Source: Pholiota molesta (lineage: Eukaryota; Basidiomycota; Agaricomycetes; Agaricales; Strophariaceae). From it: a stretch of DNA of 64,000 bases. The position numbers and the translations under genes are program-made. Each line of letters starts with the position of its first letter. Position 1 is the stretch's first letter. The DNA lies in NCBI GenBank assembly GCA_014925825.1, contig JACGCK010000061.1:1-64000 (forward strand). Direction: 5' to 3'. The notes beneath the pieces were generated by a model. That model was not told the origin of the DNA and searched no databases. It saw only the letters and a program-made list of their open reading frames with translations. Positions 38,201-52,218 of this stretch are shown in pieces.

Positions 38201-41200
38201 AACGACGGCTCTCTTACGCCGTCGAGTCGTAAATTCAGGCTTCGTATAAACGGGGAACTGTTCTTCCGGCCCAATTGCATAAATCTCATCGTTGGGCCTA
38301 CGTGAGTCCATTTTGTTCTACTTAATTTGATTTTTTGACTGATTGTTTCACAGAGGATCCGGAAAGACCTCGATGCTGATGGCTTTGCTCGGTTTGCTAC
38401 CTTTCTTCTTAACGGTCCTCCTGCTAATTGTTATTCCAGGCGAAATGCATTTTATACGATCTGCGACTGATTCCTGGTTCAATCTTCCAAGAGATGGGGG
38501 TGTAGCATATGCTGCGCAGGAATCTTGGGTGCAGAATGAAACCATCCGTGACAATATCTTGTTGGGAATCCCTATGACGATGTGCGCTATTGGACGGGTA
38601 CGTTCAATATACATTCCCACACAAACTCAAACCCACTTGTATATTGGGTACGGCAGTCATTCGTCAATGCGCTCTGGAAAAAGATTTGGAACTTTTTGAA
38701 GCTGGAGACAAAACTGAGGTTGGAGAGAAGGGCCTTACGCTGAGGTCCGTAATTTCATTCACTAATTTGAAAACTTGAAAACTTACATTCCTCAAATTCA
38801 TTTTAGTGGGGGACAAAAGGCGAATAATTGTTTACTTCTCCAAGGAGTAAATTTTGAACTCATATCACCACTAGGCGCGCATCACTCTTGCCAGAGCTAT
38901 CTATTCACCCGCGAAAATCATATTGCTGGATGATGTATTTGCGGCGTTGGATGTTCATACGTGAGATAGTATTGGTCTCTGTGTATCTTCGTTCGACCAG
39001 AGTCTAATGCGCTTCCCTCCAGATCGGCATGGATTGTCGACAAGTGCCTCAAAGGAGATCTAGTCCGACATCGTACTATTTGCTTGTCGTGAGTGTTTTC
39101 AAACATAATCCCGAATAAGCTTGTTAACATTCCTTCAGACACATAACATTGCTCTTGTGACTCCTGTGGCCAAATTCATTGTCTCCATAGGTCAAGACGG
39201 TTCTCTTAAAACGCAAGGGATGGACATCAAAGATTCTTTGGAACATGATGCCCAACTAGCTGCTGAAGCAGGACATGACCACGAGACACTGGAAATAGCG
39301 AACGAGGAATATAACGCCTCATCTGGCTCTCCCGAGGCAAAAACCATTGACGGTAAATTGATTGTAGCAGAAGAGATAGCAAAAGGCCATGTTTCATGGA
39401 AATCCATGAAGCTATATCTCACAAGTTTGGGAGGAGACTACCCTCTGATTTTCTATTCAATATGGATGACCGCATTCTTGTTGACCGACTGGGTCAATAC
39501 ATTCCAAACATGGTTCCTGGGGTATTGGGGGTCACAATATGAAACCCACCCACCGTCAGAGGTGAACGTATATTAGTAAGTTTGTCTTGTAGTCAGTGTA
39601 AGGATCAAATCTAACTTGATCACTTTCCAGCTACTTGGGACAATATACATCTATCCTATGCGTAATGATCACTATATTCACCCTTTCATTTCTTTTCTAT
39701 ATATTTGGAAGTATGCGAGCCTCAAAGACTGTAAATGCTCTGCTGGTAGAGTCTATCCTTGGAAGTACTTTGAGGTCAATGCCACTAGCATCTACATTTT
39801 CCCTTTACTTACAATCAGTCTCTCAGATGGTTGGACGAAACACCAACTGCCAGAATGATTGCCAGGTGCACACAAGACATTCGAGCGGTAGATGGGCCTA
39901 TACCACAAGCATTATCGGCTTTGACGGAGAACTCGATGACCTTGGTCACGAAAATTGCAGTGATTGTCATCTTTGCTCCTATCTTCTTTTCGCCAGGAGT
40001 CGCGGTGGCTGGACTTGGGTTTTACCTAGGAAACTTATACTTGAAGACGCAATTGTCTGTCAAACGTGAAATGAGGCATGTTTTTTTCTGTACTACCAAG
40101 TTCTTTCCTAATCATGCACCTCTCAGTAATGCACGTTCACCGTTATTGGCTCACTTCAGTGCCGCCATTGTTGGAATAGGTATGAGGCTCAATGAATATT
40201 CTAGAATGAGACGCTCAACATCTTTTCTTAGTATCCGTTCGTGCTTACGGTGCCGAGATGACATTCAAGAAAGAATCGCTCAAACGCTTAGATCACTATG
40301 TCAGGATTGCACGAATGTCGTATAATCTGAATCGATGGATTGGTATACGCATAGATTTTTTGGGGACTATTTTCACAATTTCCCTCGCGTCTTATCTCAT
40401 TTATGGGAGTCGTCCTTTAGGAGCGGCGAATACAGGATTCACATTAAACGTGTGCCTCGACTTTTGCACTACGATTTTGTGGTGGGTCAGGATTTTCAAT
40501 GACCTCGAAGTTCAAGCAAACAGGTTCGTATTTTATCGGCGTCTGGGCTTCTTTTCAGATATTCAAATATCTAAAATCTTTGATTGTATGCAGTCTTGAG
40601 CGAATTCAAGATTATATCGATATTGAGCACGAACCAAAGCCGACAGAAGAAGGAAACCCACCAGCTTCATGGCCTACAAGTGGTGATCTACGCGTAGAAA
40701 ATTTATCAGCGCGATACTCACAGGTATATTCATCAGTCGGTATTAAAATAATATAGTGACTTATGGTCAATAGACTGGACCAAAGGTCTTACATGATCTG
40801 ACTTTCAATATCAGATCTGGAGAGCGCGTTGGCATTGGTATGACTATCTTTTCTCATGTTTTAGGAGTGCACTAACGGTTGCGGACAGTTGGCCGAACAG
40901 GTAGTGGGAAGGTGAGTCCCACAAACACCGTCTAAAACTACCGTCTGAGAAATCTAACTTCTGTGTAGAGCTCTCTGACTCTTTCGCTCCTCCGCTGCAT
41001 CGTAACAGAAGGCAATGTATATTATGATGGAATACCAACTAGCACTCTCAACCTCGACGCATTGCGATCTAGCATAACGATCATTCCTCAAACGGTAACA
41101 CTGATTTTCTTTCATGGATGACAGTCACAGGAACTGACTATCATTCGATTTCAGCCTGAACTTCTTAGTGGTATGTACATGATACGCCATTGATTTTTAA

Positions 41201-41982
41201 TGTGGATTTTTTTTGACGCAAAAATGTAGGGACTCTTCGACGGAACTTGGATCCCTTTGAGCAGCACGATGATGCAACACTGAACAACGCCCTCCGTGAT
41301 GCAGGATTGTTTGCCCTCCAAGAAGAACTGGAAGAAGCCCGCATCACCCTTGATAGTAATATTGCAAGTGGCGGGGCCAATCTATCGGTAGGTCAAAAGC
41401 AGATACTTGCTCTTGCTCGAGCAATGGTCCGAGGCAGCAAGCTCCTCATTCTGGATGAAGGTAAATTTGCGCCCTTGATACTCCCATGAACTCTGATAGT
41501 AACAAGTTTTATCAATAGCTACTTCAGCGATTGGTACGAATACATTCTAAATAGGTCGCTTCTTATGGTATCTGATGAAAAACTTCCAAGATTACAAGAC
41601 AGACGCCGTGATTCAGGCGACACTGAGGCATCGGTTGGCTTCTGATGTGACGGTTATAACTGTTGCTCATCGACTACAAACCATTATGGACTCCAACAAG
41701 ATAGTAAGTCTAGTAGGATGAGTAATTTTCTATTGAAGTGCTAAAGATTCATTTAAAAGATGGTGCTCGATGCTGGTCGAATTGTAAGTGCGAATGCGAT
41801 CGCGAGAATAACAACTTAATCATATTACCCGCCAGGTCGAATTTGACACGCCAACTGCACTTCTTCAAAAGGAGGACGGCATGCTGAAGGCGTTAGTCGA
41901 TGAGAGCGGAGACAAGGCTATGCTATATTCTATGGCTGAGGGAAACTCGGCGATGTCTGTTTCATACCATACGCTACCGTAA
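35266..41982 (+). CDS. Full-length ABC transporter of the ABCC (MRP/Ycf1-like) subfamily
   Basis: ABCC transporters export conjugated metabolites, metals and drugs, often into the vacuole. The proposed start at 35266 splices in frame to EFFMRQSLAIPFAAQHF; the first membrane exons are hard to join. TMD1 runs about 36100-37990, with a long acidic, Ser/Thr-rich cytosolic insertion at about 36770-37020. NBD1 has VGPTGSGKTSMLMALLG (about 38290-38395), LSGGQKARITLARAIYS (ABC signature, split by introns near 38810-38890) and IILLDDVFAALDVHT. TMD2 follows (39400-40560). NBD2 has RVGIVGRTGSGKSSLTLSLL (about 40830-40995), LSVGQKQILALARAMVRG (about 41385), LLILDEATSAID split over introns, and ITVAHRLQTIMDSNKI. 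TAA is at 41980-41982. One frame break lies near 38571 (LLGIP/DDVRYW). The domain order without an Asp/Glu change in NBD2 and the long linker fit the Ycf1/Bpt1 type. Confidence 0.9.
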
Positions 41983-42604
41983 GCTTATGACAGGCGTACG
42001 TACCCTGGAATCTCATGGGTAGATCCTACTACGAAAGTCGGTAGCTTGATGGACACGGCGTTCAGTTCTGAGAATTGTAAATAGGGATCATAAAATATAC
42101 CACAACCAATTGTGTTTCGGCTGACATACCATGTGATGCTCAATATCATCGGCCTAAATTTATGTAAAGATGACCTTGTTCTTTGAATGTGTAAGTAACC
42201 AGAGGCCGACGTCCATTTTATGCCGTACTTACTCTCAACAGTTCACTGTTTTTTTCTTCTTTTTGCCAGCGGACTTTTGAGGGTATTTAGGGATAGATCA
42301 TAGTAAGCTAGTATGTTGAAAGAAGGTCCGTACCGAAAAACCAACGAAAAACTATCTAAAGTCCATGTATTGTACATACAAGACGAGAGGGGGTAAAAGG
42401 TCATAAGAGGTGGTCCAATGATGTAACTAGATATCCAGTAGTATGTATGCAAGCAGCGGTAAATCTAGGTCAATCTGTTGTTATACAGTCATACAGCAGA
42501 TATTAGGAGTAAGCATAATGATCAAGAAAGAAGGCAGGTAATATAGACATATAAGTGTTCATATCCAGAAGAGCTGCGGAGTGAAAGGCGCCTAGGGCTT
42601 GTGA
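41983..42604. other. Convergent 3' spacer
   Basis: This AT-rich spacer lies between the stops of the ABC transporter and the GH5 gene. It holds presumably both 3' untranslated ends. No gene, repeat or RNA was recognised. Confidence 0.35.
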
Positions 42605-45600
42605 TCACGGGCCCGAGCATGTAGTAGATGGGAGAGGAGCAGTCACTGCATCCCACGCGCTAGTAGCAGTCTGTCAATATGCATATCATGGTATAATGCA
42701 ATGACCACACTCACTTTGGGTATGAGCAGCCTGAGATGGGTCTGAAACGTAACCATGTAAGTCTTAAGAGACAGCGCGCAAACTAAATAGCCTATGCGAG
42801 ACTTACACATAAGCCGGCTGGTTATCTGCAGCGTTGTTCCACCCTGTGCCAACAGTTGCAGAGGGCGCCGCGGTAAATGTAGGCGCAAATAAAGACTTTA
42901 GGGAGCCAGTTGGAGTATATGTTGGCAGCAAGGCAAGCGCGGTGCCTGAAAACGAAGGCGATATGGTCGCAGGCGGGAAGGTGTGCGACGCACTCTGTAC
43001 AGAATCAATCGTGCCTGCGCCTGCCTGAGAAAGCAACCAAAGTGGAGAAAAGGTCGGATCAGATTGAGAGCGCAAGCGGCGACATTAAAAACCAGTGAGA
43101 ATTATTCAAGGGAACTCACTCCTCCTGTAGCTGTCGCGGGGTATGTTCCATCGAAAGCTTGAGATGAACCTAGGACTTTTGCACAATGCCCAATCGCGTC
43201 TCTTGGATCTGTGGATGATAATCAATTGATTGTTAGGGGCTCTGAATTGTCGGTAATTTACCTTTCGGAATCCAGCCTTGCTGTAAGCCAAGCTGGTAAT
43301 GCCACATGGGACAGGACGAGGTTCCAAGTACAGTGGAATTCCCGATCTTCCAAGTCCAGAAAAAGAAATTCTGGAGAGCGTCCATGGACGCGAGAGTGAC
43401 ACTTTGTAAACTTGCAACCGTGGCAGAAGAATACGCCTATTAATATCGCCCAGTCAATTGAAATTAATAGGTCAGCAGCGAACAAGAGACCTCAGATTAA
43501 AAGACTGTATGTTTAGAAAGGTAGCAAGACACTCACGCTCCAGTTGTCCCAAGTACTACAGTTCGGAGAGCTAGGAGTGGAACTAATTCCATTTAGCCTG
43601 TGAGAGAAAATGGAAGAAAAACCAACGACATTGGGTCAGATGTTGGCTTAGCAGGCCTACAGATCCGAGAGGACATACCAGAGCCCACAGCTGTTGATTG
43701 CGGTTGAAAACTCTCCACCGAGTGTCACTCCAAAAACGGACTGGGAACGATTTGTTGCGATCGCCCAGCCACTGAGAAATAGAAGTCAGAGAAGCTCGAA
43801 GCAGATCCCCAAACGGCACGTTTGGGACACCAATCTATCACATAGTTATTTCGGGGCGACACATACCATGGTTTAGCTGCCATCTCATCGATCCTGGAGA
43901 CCGACGTTGTACGTGAGCCTGAATTTTGCCAATTACAGAGGCACGAGCGAGGTATGCACTTACGGCGAAGTGTCTCCAGTAAATGCCAAATACTATGTTG
44001 CGAAGGAGGGGGGGTTTCGACATCCCATTAGCCGTACGTTATGTCTTGCCTCTCGTAAAAAGAGGCCGTCAGCACTTGTGCTCACCGGGTGTTGATCCAA
44101 AGCAAGTCTATCTGCGCCAGCCAGGAATCTGAACTCACCGCCATTATCTCGTTAGCGTTACAATAATAACAAAGTTGTTCAAGGAACGCACCCTTCCCAG
44201 ATCGCAGGCTGTAGCACATGAAGAACACCAGAGTAAGACAGTGCCACAAGGAAGAAAAAAAAACCAGAAGGCCGGCCGCACGTACCCCTTGGAAACCCTC
44301 GTGAATAGCGATGTATGGTCCCGATCCAATACCTCTGCGGGCGAAGACAACGTGAGAAGGCAACAGATCATCGACTCTACATTCCTTCCAAGTGGCATTT
44401 GTAATGCAAACACACTTGGATCGCAATGTAGAGTGCAGCAACAACGAAACTGGACATACGTGGAAGCTCTGATCGCGTTATATGCAGCGAGATAGAAACT
44501 TTGCACTGATTGCTGTCCAATTGTGCCCCAGAGAATCTCATTGACGATCCCAACACTAGGATAGGATTTTGTTAGCTCGATTACATGGAAAACGCCCGTG
44601 GACGGCCGGCCATAGAATTTATTCTTGGAGGTGAGGGGAACTGAGATGGCTTACACTCCAACGACGTCCCTGTACTGAGGTTGACTCACAAACTCAACGA
44701 TAATCCGCAGATACGTGAGAGTGCGCTGGGCGTTGGCGAGGCCCATAACTCCGTTCATGCTACATTACAGCACCAAACGACATGTCGAGGGAGGAGAGCA
44801 ACAAAAAATAGGAAGAAGGGTTAATTAGTGGCGCAGATACGTACACAGGTGATGCTGGGAGGATGTGGCGTTGAAAAAAAAACTTACAAGTTCACTGAGC
44901 CGCCTGATTGACAGAGAAGTCATCCGAAGAAAGCAGGATTATACACGGTTCTTGTAAGTCCAAAACTTCTTAATGACCATGTAAAAAATGCCTACTCTTT
45001 CCTGAGTGATTCTGCGCAAAATAGGTCAGAAGGCGCAGTCAAATATAATAATACACTATATTCAGGGCACTCACCCATCCATTTTGGCTTCCAGGTAGTG
45101 CATGAAGATCGAGATAAATACGGATACCATATTTCCGCGCCCATTGAATACTGCCGAAGATGCAGTCAGTAATAATATAGACTACGTCGGTCATTGGAGC
45201 TAGACGTAAGTGATATACTGTGGCTCACGCTTTGAGGAAGTACGTCCAAGAAGTACCGGTGAGGAAAGGTTCATCGTTGATAGTTTCGATTGCCCAGAAC
45301 CCTATGGGAATTCGAACCCAGTTTAAACCCGCAGCTACGAAAAAATTATTCATACAGTGCTTTGATTTATAATCTGCGCTCACCAGCAATATCGGCGAAG
45401 TCTTTTTCGGTCTAAACAAAAATGAGCAGTGTCTAATATGAAGAAAGGCCTGCCACTCACGATAAAAGTCTTGTAATGGTTCTCCATCTTGGTCGCCAGA
45501 TCAGCTCCCATTGCCAGGGAAAGGGTCCATTCATCGACGACAGCCAAGCTCGACGAGTTTACATATTCCTCGAACAATGCAGGGGATATGAAAGGTTCAG

Positions 45601-46388
45601 TGACTAATTCATGTTGATCAGTTGAGAAGGAAAGGTAATTCATTCATAGAATTCACCTAGCCAGCCCCTAGAAATCGGATGATGTTCAGCTTTGAATGAT
45701 CGCTAGAGGTATTAGGAAGTTACCCAAGATTGACACCTCTGGCTACATCCGTTCCCCAAACCCAATTCTCACTCCCAACCCGTGGACTCCAGCTCTGAGC
45801 CTTCCCGCCAGCTGCAAAAGGCGATTTTGGATTTGCGGCCCAATCTCCTCCAAAATCATTGGAATATATGAAAGTCGTGCCATCATCCGTCGTTATTTTA
45901 CTGCCCGTCTTGCCAGATGTACCGCTGTTATTCGACGTGCCTCCCGATGTTCCTCCGAGCTCGATGAACCGCTACTTCCACTTGAAGAACTAGTGTCAGA
46001 GCTACCGCCTTTCCTCGTTAATAGGATGGCAACAACGACTCCTGCTGCAATGGCCAAAATAGCCAGGATAGTTATTCCGATCCATATCAGTCTCCTTCGC
46101 TTCTTCGTTTTTTGAACTAAGTTCGTAGATGAGGCTCGAGGCAGTAATGTCGATGACATTGGCGTATGATTCGACATAGGTTGTGGCCCTTCATCCCGAT
46201 ACTAGACATATTGTGAAAAGAAAAAATTGTGTTATACTTTGACGAGTACCAAAACGCGTTGCGTGCACGGAATGCCACGCGCGTACCATGTTTGTAAGTT
46301 CCTCTTCCCATGGATCGCTAAATGATTGTCTTGCAGAAGAGAAGAGCTCTACCTCATCCTTCGTAGCCAGGGTATTGTAGTGGGACAT
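42605..46388 (-). CDS. GH5 exo-1,3-beta-glucanase with N-terminal membrane anchor
   Basis: This enzyme class trims beta-1,3-glucan ends in the fungal cell wall. ATG 46388 gives MSHYNTLATKDEVELF, a cytosolic head, then KKRRRLIWIGITILAIL and a single transmembrane helix (about 46095-46020), followed by a Ser/Gly-rich stalk, an arrangement like type II membrane exo-glucanases (ExgD-like). The catalytic domain starts RGVNLGGWLVTEPFISPALF (joined near 45750-45600) and includes GLNWVRIPIGFWAIE, YGIRIYLDLHALPGSQNGW (about 45150-45080), the acid/base site GIVNEILWGTIGQ (about 44555-44515) and the nucleophile site VTLGGEFSTAINSCGLW (about 43730-43680). NFFFWTWKIGNSTVLGTSS and MWHYQLGLQQGWIP follow. 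A Ser/Thr/Pro-rich tail ends PLPSTTCSGP with stop at 42605-42607. Both catalytic Glu are present. Confidence 0.9.
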
Positions 46389-49300
46389 GGTCGTCGTTGG
46401 TGATAGAAAGCGATAGAAGGGGGCATGATGCCTTGCGGCGAGGCTAGTCCGAGTCCTCGATTGCAAGGCGCTCGAACCCTGAGCAGGTATTATTTCCCCA
46501 TTAGGAAGGTGCTTTTGATGTCCGGTCGTGCCACAAGATTCAAGTGTAAATACAACCTGATTATTGGCACGAAAAGCTCTAGTCATGACAAGATAAGAGC
46601 CTTTACCAGATACCCAGTACATCAACAGTACATACTGACGCGCTAGATATTGACGCGCCCAATTTTGGCATGCCCCAATGGGCCAAACAAGTACTACTAT
46701 CATTAGAGAGGATATTTTTAGATGAAGTATCTTTTGCTGTCCGAGATCTAACGCAGTCCAAACGTATAGTAGTGCAGCAATGTTGTTTTGATACAATGCA
46801 TTTTTTTATCTTATCAAGTCCTACACATCTGCGTATGATAGATACTAATAAACATGAGTCATTTCTGATACTTAATACTTACTGCGTCGGAAATGATCCT
46901 ATCAATAGATTTGTCTGGAGAGGTCGTGAAATTCCAGGGTGACCAGAAGTTCAGAAGAAGTTTTCTTGCACTAGAACTAACGAGCATAAAGGAAACAAAA
47001 TTCTTCAATTTTCTCAGGTTCGAAAGACGCAGCTCCTGTGGGAAAGGCCTAATATTCTCAAGAGGTTGCAAAGAGGCCTGCATTCCAGCTCTGAAAATAA
47101 GAATGTGTCAAACAAAAATTTCTATACCTTCGTTATTCACTACTTTGCAATGTCAGGGACTGATATAGCAAAAAACTCAAGAATCGACATTGCATTGGAA
47201 CAAAAGCCTCGGCTTCTCGCCGATTAATCATTCCTCTATACTTAGAGGCAGCTCAAGATCAAGCCAGTTTCTTTCTCAAGTACTTGCTGCGTATCAGAAA
47301 GACTAATAGGAACTACTGTAGATTGTGGCCAGGACATGATGCATGAATGTCAATGGTAGTGACCTCAACTCGGAGTCCCGCAAATAATAATCATAATATG
47401 AGTCTAACACGAGATACTTATACCAAAAAATCATATGCTAGAGTATTTGCGATTCGACCGCTTGGGTATTGCTTACGACTCTACCGACCTGTTTTCTTTG
47501 CCGAGGGTTCCATTCCTGTGATTTAGCGCCCTCACCGACATTTCATCTTCCATGTGGTACTTTTTGTTCGAAGAGTCGAGAGCTTGATCCCAATGAGCCC
47601 ACTACTTTAGACATGACAATCAAATGTAGTAGCGGTCGTAGGCGTTTTTTTGACGGTGCCCATCTGGCAAGTCAAGACTGGAGGCCTTGGATCGATTGGT
47701 ATGCAATCAACCTTGAATTAACGACTTCGGGTCAATGTAGTATGTTGGACTCGGGAGCTCCCAGCATTCGACCACGGAAATTGTGCTACTTATAAAGCCA
47801 ATCTTACCGGAAAGCCTCCTTGAAAACACTTGCTAATGCAAAGGTACCTACGCTTGATTATTATCTTGATAGCTCAAGTTATGTTCGGCATCAAGTTGTG
47901 GCTGTAGCTCAGGCTATAATCTGACCACGATTTTAAGGTTCGAAACTGTTATCATCTCTTGCGTACACAAGTTTCCCAAGTTGCCAACACGCAGTATTAT
48001 ACCCCGGCCGGGCATTCGGGCCTGGATCCAGAATCGTTCTGCACTGAAGATCTGCGAAACCACCGCTATACTCCAGCAGAAGATCGTCAATCTGCTTGAA
48101 CAATATCCCGCAGGTCGCTCGCCTCCTTCTTTCTTTTTGCATAAATTCACGCTCTTTTTCACGATGAGTGACATATTTAAGTGCGAACCTGCGCGCTCTT
48201 TGCGATCCTCATGATTTCTCACGTATGATATCTGAGCATTCAGATCAGTCTGATCTTTCCAAGTACTAAAAATGTGCATCCCTTGAGTCTTCTTGCGAAG
48301 TTCCTGGAGAGTGAGAGCTCTCATCTCGTATCGGCTCTTCCATTCCGAATTGATTCTATGAAAGTTCGGACCGCATACTAAGAGTAATAATAATACGACC
48401 TTCCTTCAGTGTTCTAGTGTTCTGAGCACTCGACCCTGGAGATTGGGATTGGAAGTACTTTTTCCACGTCCTTTCTCCCAAGCCCTGGGGTGTCATACCA
48501 TAACTAAGTAGAGTCAACCTCTATATGTAGACGTCAAGCTGAAAGGACATTCCATGCCTGTCAAAAGCAGTTCATCCCAGGCATGCGGCATTCATGTTCC
48601 AGAGCGAATATCTTATCGCTCTGATATGAACAAGTCCTGTAAGGTGAACCGTTGCTAGGATTACAAAAAGAAAAGAAGGGCTTCTGGCGATACAACGACA
48701 CTGCGAATGGAATCGACGTCCTCGGGTCTTGAAATTGTCACCAAATTCACCGGTAACGTTGTGTACACGCCTCGCTAGACGGGTTTGCTCCTCCCTTCTG
48801 TCATATGGCGATAAATTATAGGATACTAGGTCCTATGACAAGCCACGACCGCGATCATATGTAATGATCATAGACTCGGACGTCAGATAGTGACAAGCAT
48901 TGGCAAACTCGTTTCTTCCAGAGTGATCCATCAGAATACAAGAACAATGATATGCGAATCAAAGAGATTGAAACGTAGTTGGATCCCCGGATTCCATAGA
49001 TGTAATCAAGCGCTAATGTCACAAGAGGAGTCCGGCCTGAATTTTGTCAAACCCGAGCATGTTGATCTTGGGATCATGCAAGCAGTTCCCAACTCCCAAT
49101 GTGTCATTGGTCTCTCAATGGGCAGATTACAAGTTCTGATGACGTAAATGAGGGAAACGACATGCGTCACGGTCGGTAGATGTGCATAGAGGATCATGAT
49201 AGGTTTCCTGTTGCGATGATATGTTGGCGGATCCATTATTCTAGCCAGAAAGTGTCCTAGATCCTGGATTTGCAGGGAATTGGCCGGAGAAGAGTGTCAT

Positions 49301-49575
49301 CGGGTTTTGCACCAAAGATTGGAGCTGAGAGGTGGAGCCTTCGTCGGCCGGGAATACACTTTGAATGAAAGCAATGACGAAGGGATGTGATGAAGAAAGG
49401 GAAGATCATCATACCAGAGAATTGTCGAAGCCTTTATATAGCTTCAAGGGTGAGGAGTTACGGTGGACGAAAACATGGCAATAGTCCAAATCTCCGCAAG
49501 AAAACCTTAAAATCGTAAAGGCAAAAGTTGAGATTGATCGTAATACATAACATTCACAAGGGGAAAAGAGCTACT
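46389..49575. other. Gene-poor 3.2 kb, no supported feature
   Basis: Only short reading frames without family signature occur, none with a good splice model. I looked for tRNA-like T-loop and anticodon patterns, retroelement motifs and DNA-binding signatures and saw none. The first few hundred bases presumably hold the GH5 promoter and the last few the KIN17 3' end. A long noncoding RNA or a poorly conserved secreted protein could be missed here. Confidence 0.35.
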
Positions 49576-50641
49576 TCAAGATGCATTGTCCCTGTCCATT
49601 CGTCTGCGTTTCCGCTCTTGTTCTTCAATGATCAACCTTTCCGCTGCAGTCATTGGTGCTGATCGTTTTTTCTCATTCCCCGCTTTGTCGCCACTTTCGG
49701 AAGAAGCGGCTGTTGGAGTAGCCGTCTTGAATACGTTCGGCCGTTTGAGAGGGTTGGCTTTCAGAGGATTCACAGCGGCTTTCGTTGGATTCATCTTGAA
49801 AGCAGTCGGTGCCGCAGGAGTAGCCGTAGGCTTCATTGACAGTGAAAGAACAACCTTTTCCGAGTTCTCATCCCGTTTCAGCCCCATTTCAGCGGGGGGC
49901 GTCGACGGCCCCGCTTCAGCGTTGGTCTCTGCTGCAGCTCGCTCAATTTGCTCTGCGATAAGCTGTCGTTCCCGCGCTTCATCTGAGATTGTGGCCCTAT
50001 CCTTCTTCTGTGCAGCTTCCTACAATCAAAGACACATTAGTTATTGATACACGTCGTAAAAGTGCAGATGAAGACGCACCGCTTTCTCCAGGGCTTTCGG
50101 ACTACTGTCAATCCACGCAATGAACCACCCTTTTTCAGTCTCATCCACCCTAGCAACACCCGTTCGTCCAAGGTGTTTTACGAATTCCGACAATGTAACC
50201 CATCGCGTGGCGTTCATGTGGAGATGATTCTTGTCGGCGATGTACTCCTGGTATACCTGATTGGCTCGAACACGTTTAGTTCCGAACCTGTGAATTAACA
50301 GATTAGACATATCACCAAAGACTATATAGGAAAAGAAGCCGACCTTCTGGAGAGCAAGGCCACAAATTCAGATTGGAACTGCTGCGAAAAGCCGGCAATA
50401 TGGCTTCCCGCATGTTCACCAACTACCAGCATTTGCCGCAGATGTGATTCGGAGCAGCGTGGCACTTGAATCCGTTCTCATCCCTGCACTGCTTTTCGCA
50501 GACTTGACAGTACCAACGCAGGCGCTGGAGGCCCTTCGATTTCATCTTGTTGGCGACATATTTGGGCGTTCCGACTGTTATAAGTAACATTCAGTACTTA
50601 TTGGCTGCGAGCTGAAATATCGTACCTTCCGCTCGAGGCAT
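49576..50641 (-). CDS. KIN17: Kin17, conserved nuclear zinc-finger protein (DNA/RNA binding)
   Basis: Kin17 is a conserved nuclear protein tied to DNA replication, the damage response and the spliceosome. ATG 50641 gives MPRAE, and after a short intron GTPKYVANKMKSKGLQRLRW, then the zinc finger YCQVCEKQCRDENGFKCH (about 50520-50465). SESHLRQMLVVGEHAG follows in another frame (about 50455-50410), implying a 1-base loss at about 50451-50460. GFSQQFQSEFVALLSRR leads into a winged-helix domain, RVRANQVYQEYIADKNHLHM and TRWVTLSEFVKHLGRTG, then EKGWFIAWIDSSPKALEKA (about 50290-50080). The last exon encodes KDRATISDEARERQLIAEQI, a low-complexity segment and ERLIIEEQERKRRRMDRDN. It is shorter than animal Kin17 because it lacks the C-terminal SH3-like domains, which is common in fungi. 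Confidence 0.9.
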
Positions 50642-52218
50642 TTCTACAGAATCGTGGTGTTGAGAGCGCTAAAAGAAAGGACTTGCTTGATGGCAAGGTG
50701 GCTACAAGGTGGTTGAAGGACAACGTTGATCATGACTCTATAGGTGGCTGTGCGTTAATTTGTCATGCACCACCGGAGCCAAATAGCTATCACGTGACTT
50801 ACTTTATTTATTCCGAAAAACTATTTATTAGGAAATTACTATTTATGTACTATTTACCCTGGGCGCCAAGATTAAATTCGTCGGCTCACGAATCACAGGG
50901 CATCGCGGCGCGGCGGCGGGCTCTTTCAGGTCGGGAGGCGTGTGCGGCGTCACCATCCCTGAGTACATATCTCCCCGATAAACACGTACTCTACATCCCG
51001 ATATGTAGCCATCTCAATCAGGAAATTCACTCGAATGGGACGCCGAAAGCATTTAATAACTTGTAATAACAACGAGACTTCTCTTCAAAACTCCGTTGAG
51101 AAAAGAAAGGCGAGCGGAAGAGCGTTCTCGAATGACTCAATAATATATCCTATATCATCGGCATTTCACAAGAAGGTTCTCAGCGTATCAATTACCTGAG
51201 CCTGGCGTATCGATGCCCACAAATAAATGCGCGCCGATATGAAAAGCATGATAGTTTCTCAATCCACCCCAGCTGAATCATTCACACCTTCAATTCAATA
51301 CCCTTCTGGAACACGGAGATGAGCCTCCCTATTTGTAGGGTCAAGGCTACATCAACCTATAATCATTGCTGGCACCACCGACCACCCACCCTGTTTTACA
51401 TACACGCAGAGGGATAGCATATGGCCCAGGCAAAACTTAGAAGGCTTCTCCAGGCTTTTCCTGTCTGAAGTATATTTTTGGAGTCCTACACGCAAGGGGT
51501 GAATAAGCGAATCAGTCAAGAGCTTGAGGAAGAAGAATAGGCGCATGACCTAAATTCTGAACCCCATCAGCTTCCTTCTTCTATAGTTTTGTCAAGAACT
51601 ATCAGAGAAACCCTTGAAATAACACAGAGCGCCATGCAGATTGTCTGGATGTCAGTTTCCATGATTATTATTGGAACGACAGCGATCTGGGCAACACTTC
51701 TATGCTGAATGTAATACAGTCAACGCTGGATCGTACTCCCATTCGTACCTGATACAGATATTTATATTTGACGGAAGCAAGTCTTCTCCGACAACAAAGG
51801 ACCAACAGCTGTGCGGTCCCCGTTAGTAGATAAGATAAAGGTAAGGATACTTCTTCACTCCCACGATCGATCGTGTCTTAACAGTTACAGCGGTCAGTTA
51901 TTTTGATGTGATGGCCGTATGTGAGAGCTGAGGAATATTATTACATAGAAATTAGTTCACATTACTTGACTTTAATGGAGCTCCGAATCCGAGTGTAGAT
52001 AACGGACAATGGCGTAAAATTTCCCGAATTTATGATGCCTTTGTTTTTCTATTCTTCTGAATCTTATGTCTCCGGATATATTTTCTTGCACTCGGTATTC
52101 CAAACTTAGGGTGTCAATCAGTCGTCACGCAGGAAAGGATAAAGAATCAAGACAACGAGGACAAGAACGAAGGCAACGGAGAAAAGATAGATACAAAGAG
52201 AACCGATGAGATAACTCA
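50642..52218. other. Intergenic region, includes unresolved 3' end of the PS synthase gene
   Basis: No separate gene was recognised in 50642-52100. The segment 52100-52218 probably carries the last intron and short final exon of the neighbouring phosphatidylserine synthase gene, but I could not choose among several acceptor sites. Confidence 0.3.

Noticed and set aside
43680..43735. Phe instead of Trp after the GH5 nucleophile Glu
   Set aside because: I noted GGEFS in place of the yeast-type GEWS, but I recall the Phe form as common in basidiomycete members, so it is not evidence of lost activity.
46389..49575. Possible tRNA or other RNA gene
   Set aside because: GGTTCGA-like words occur near 47020 and 47938, but no acceptor or anticodon arm pairs around them could be drawn.
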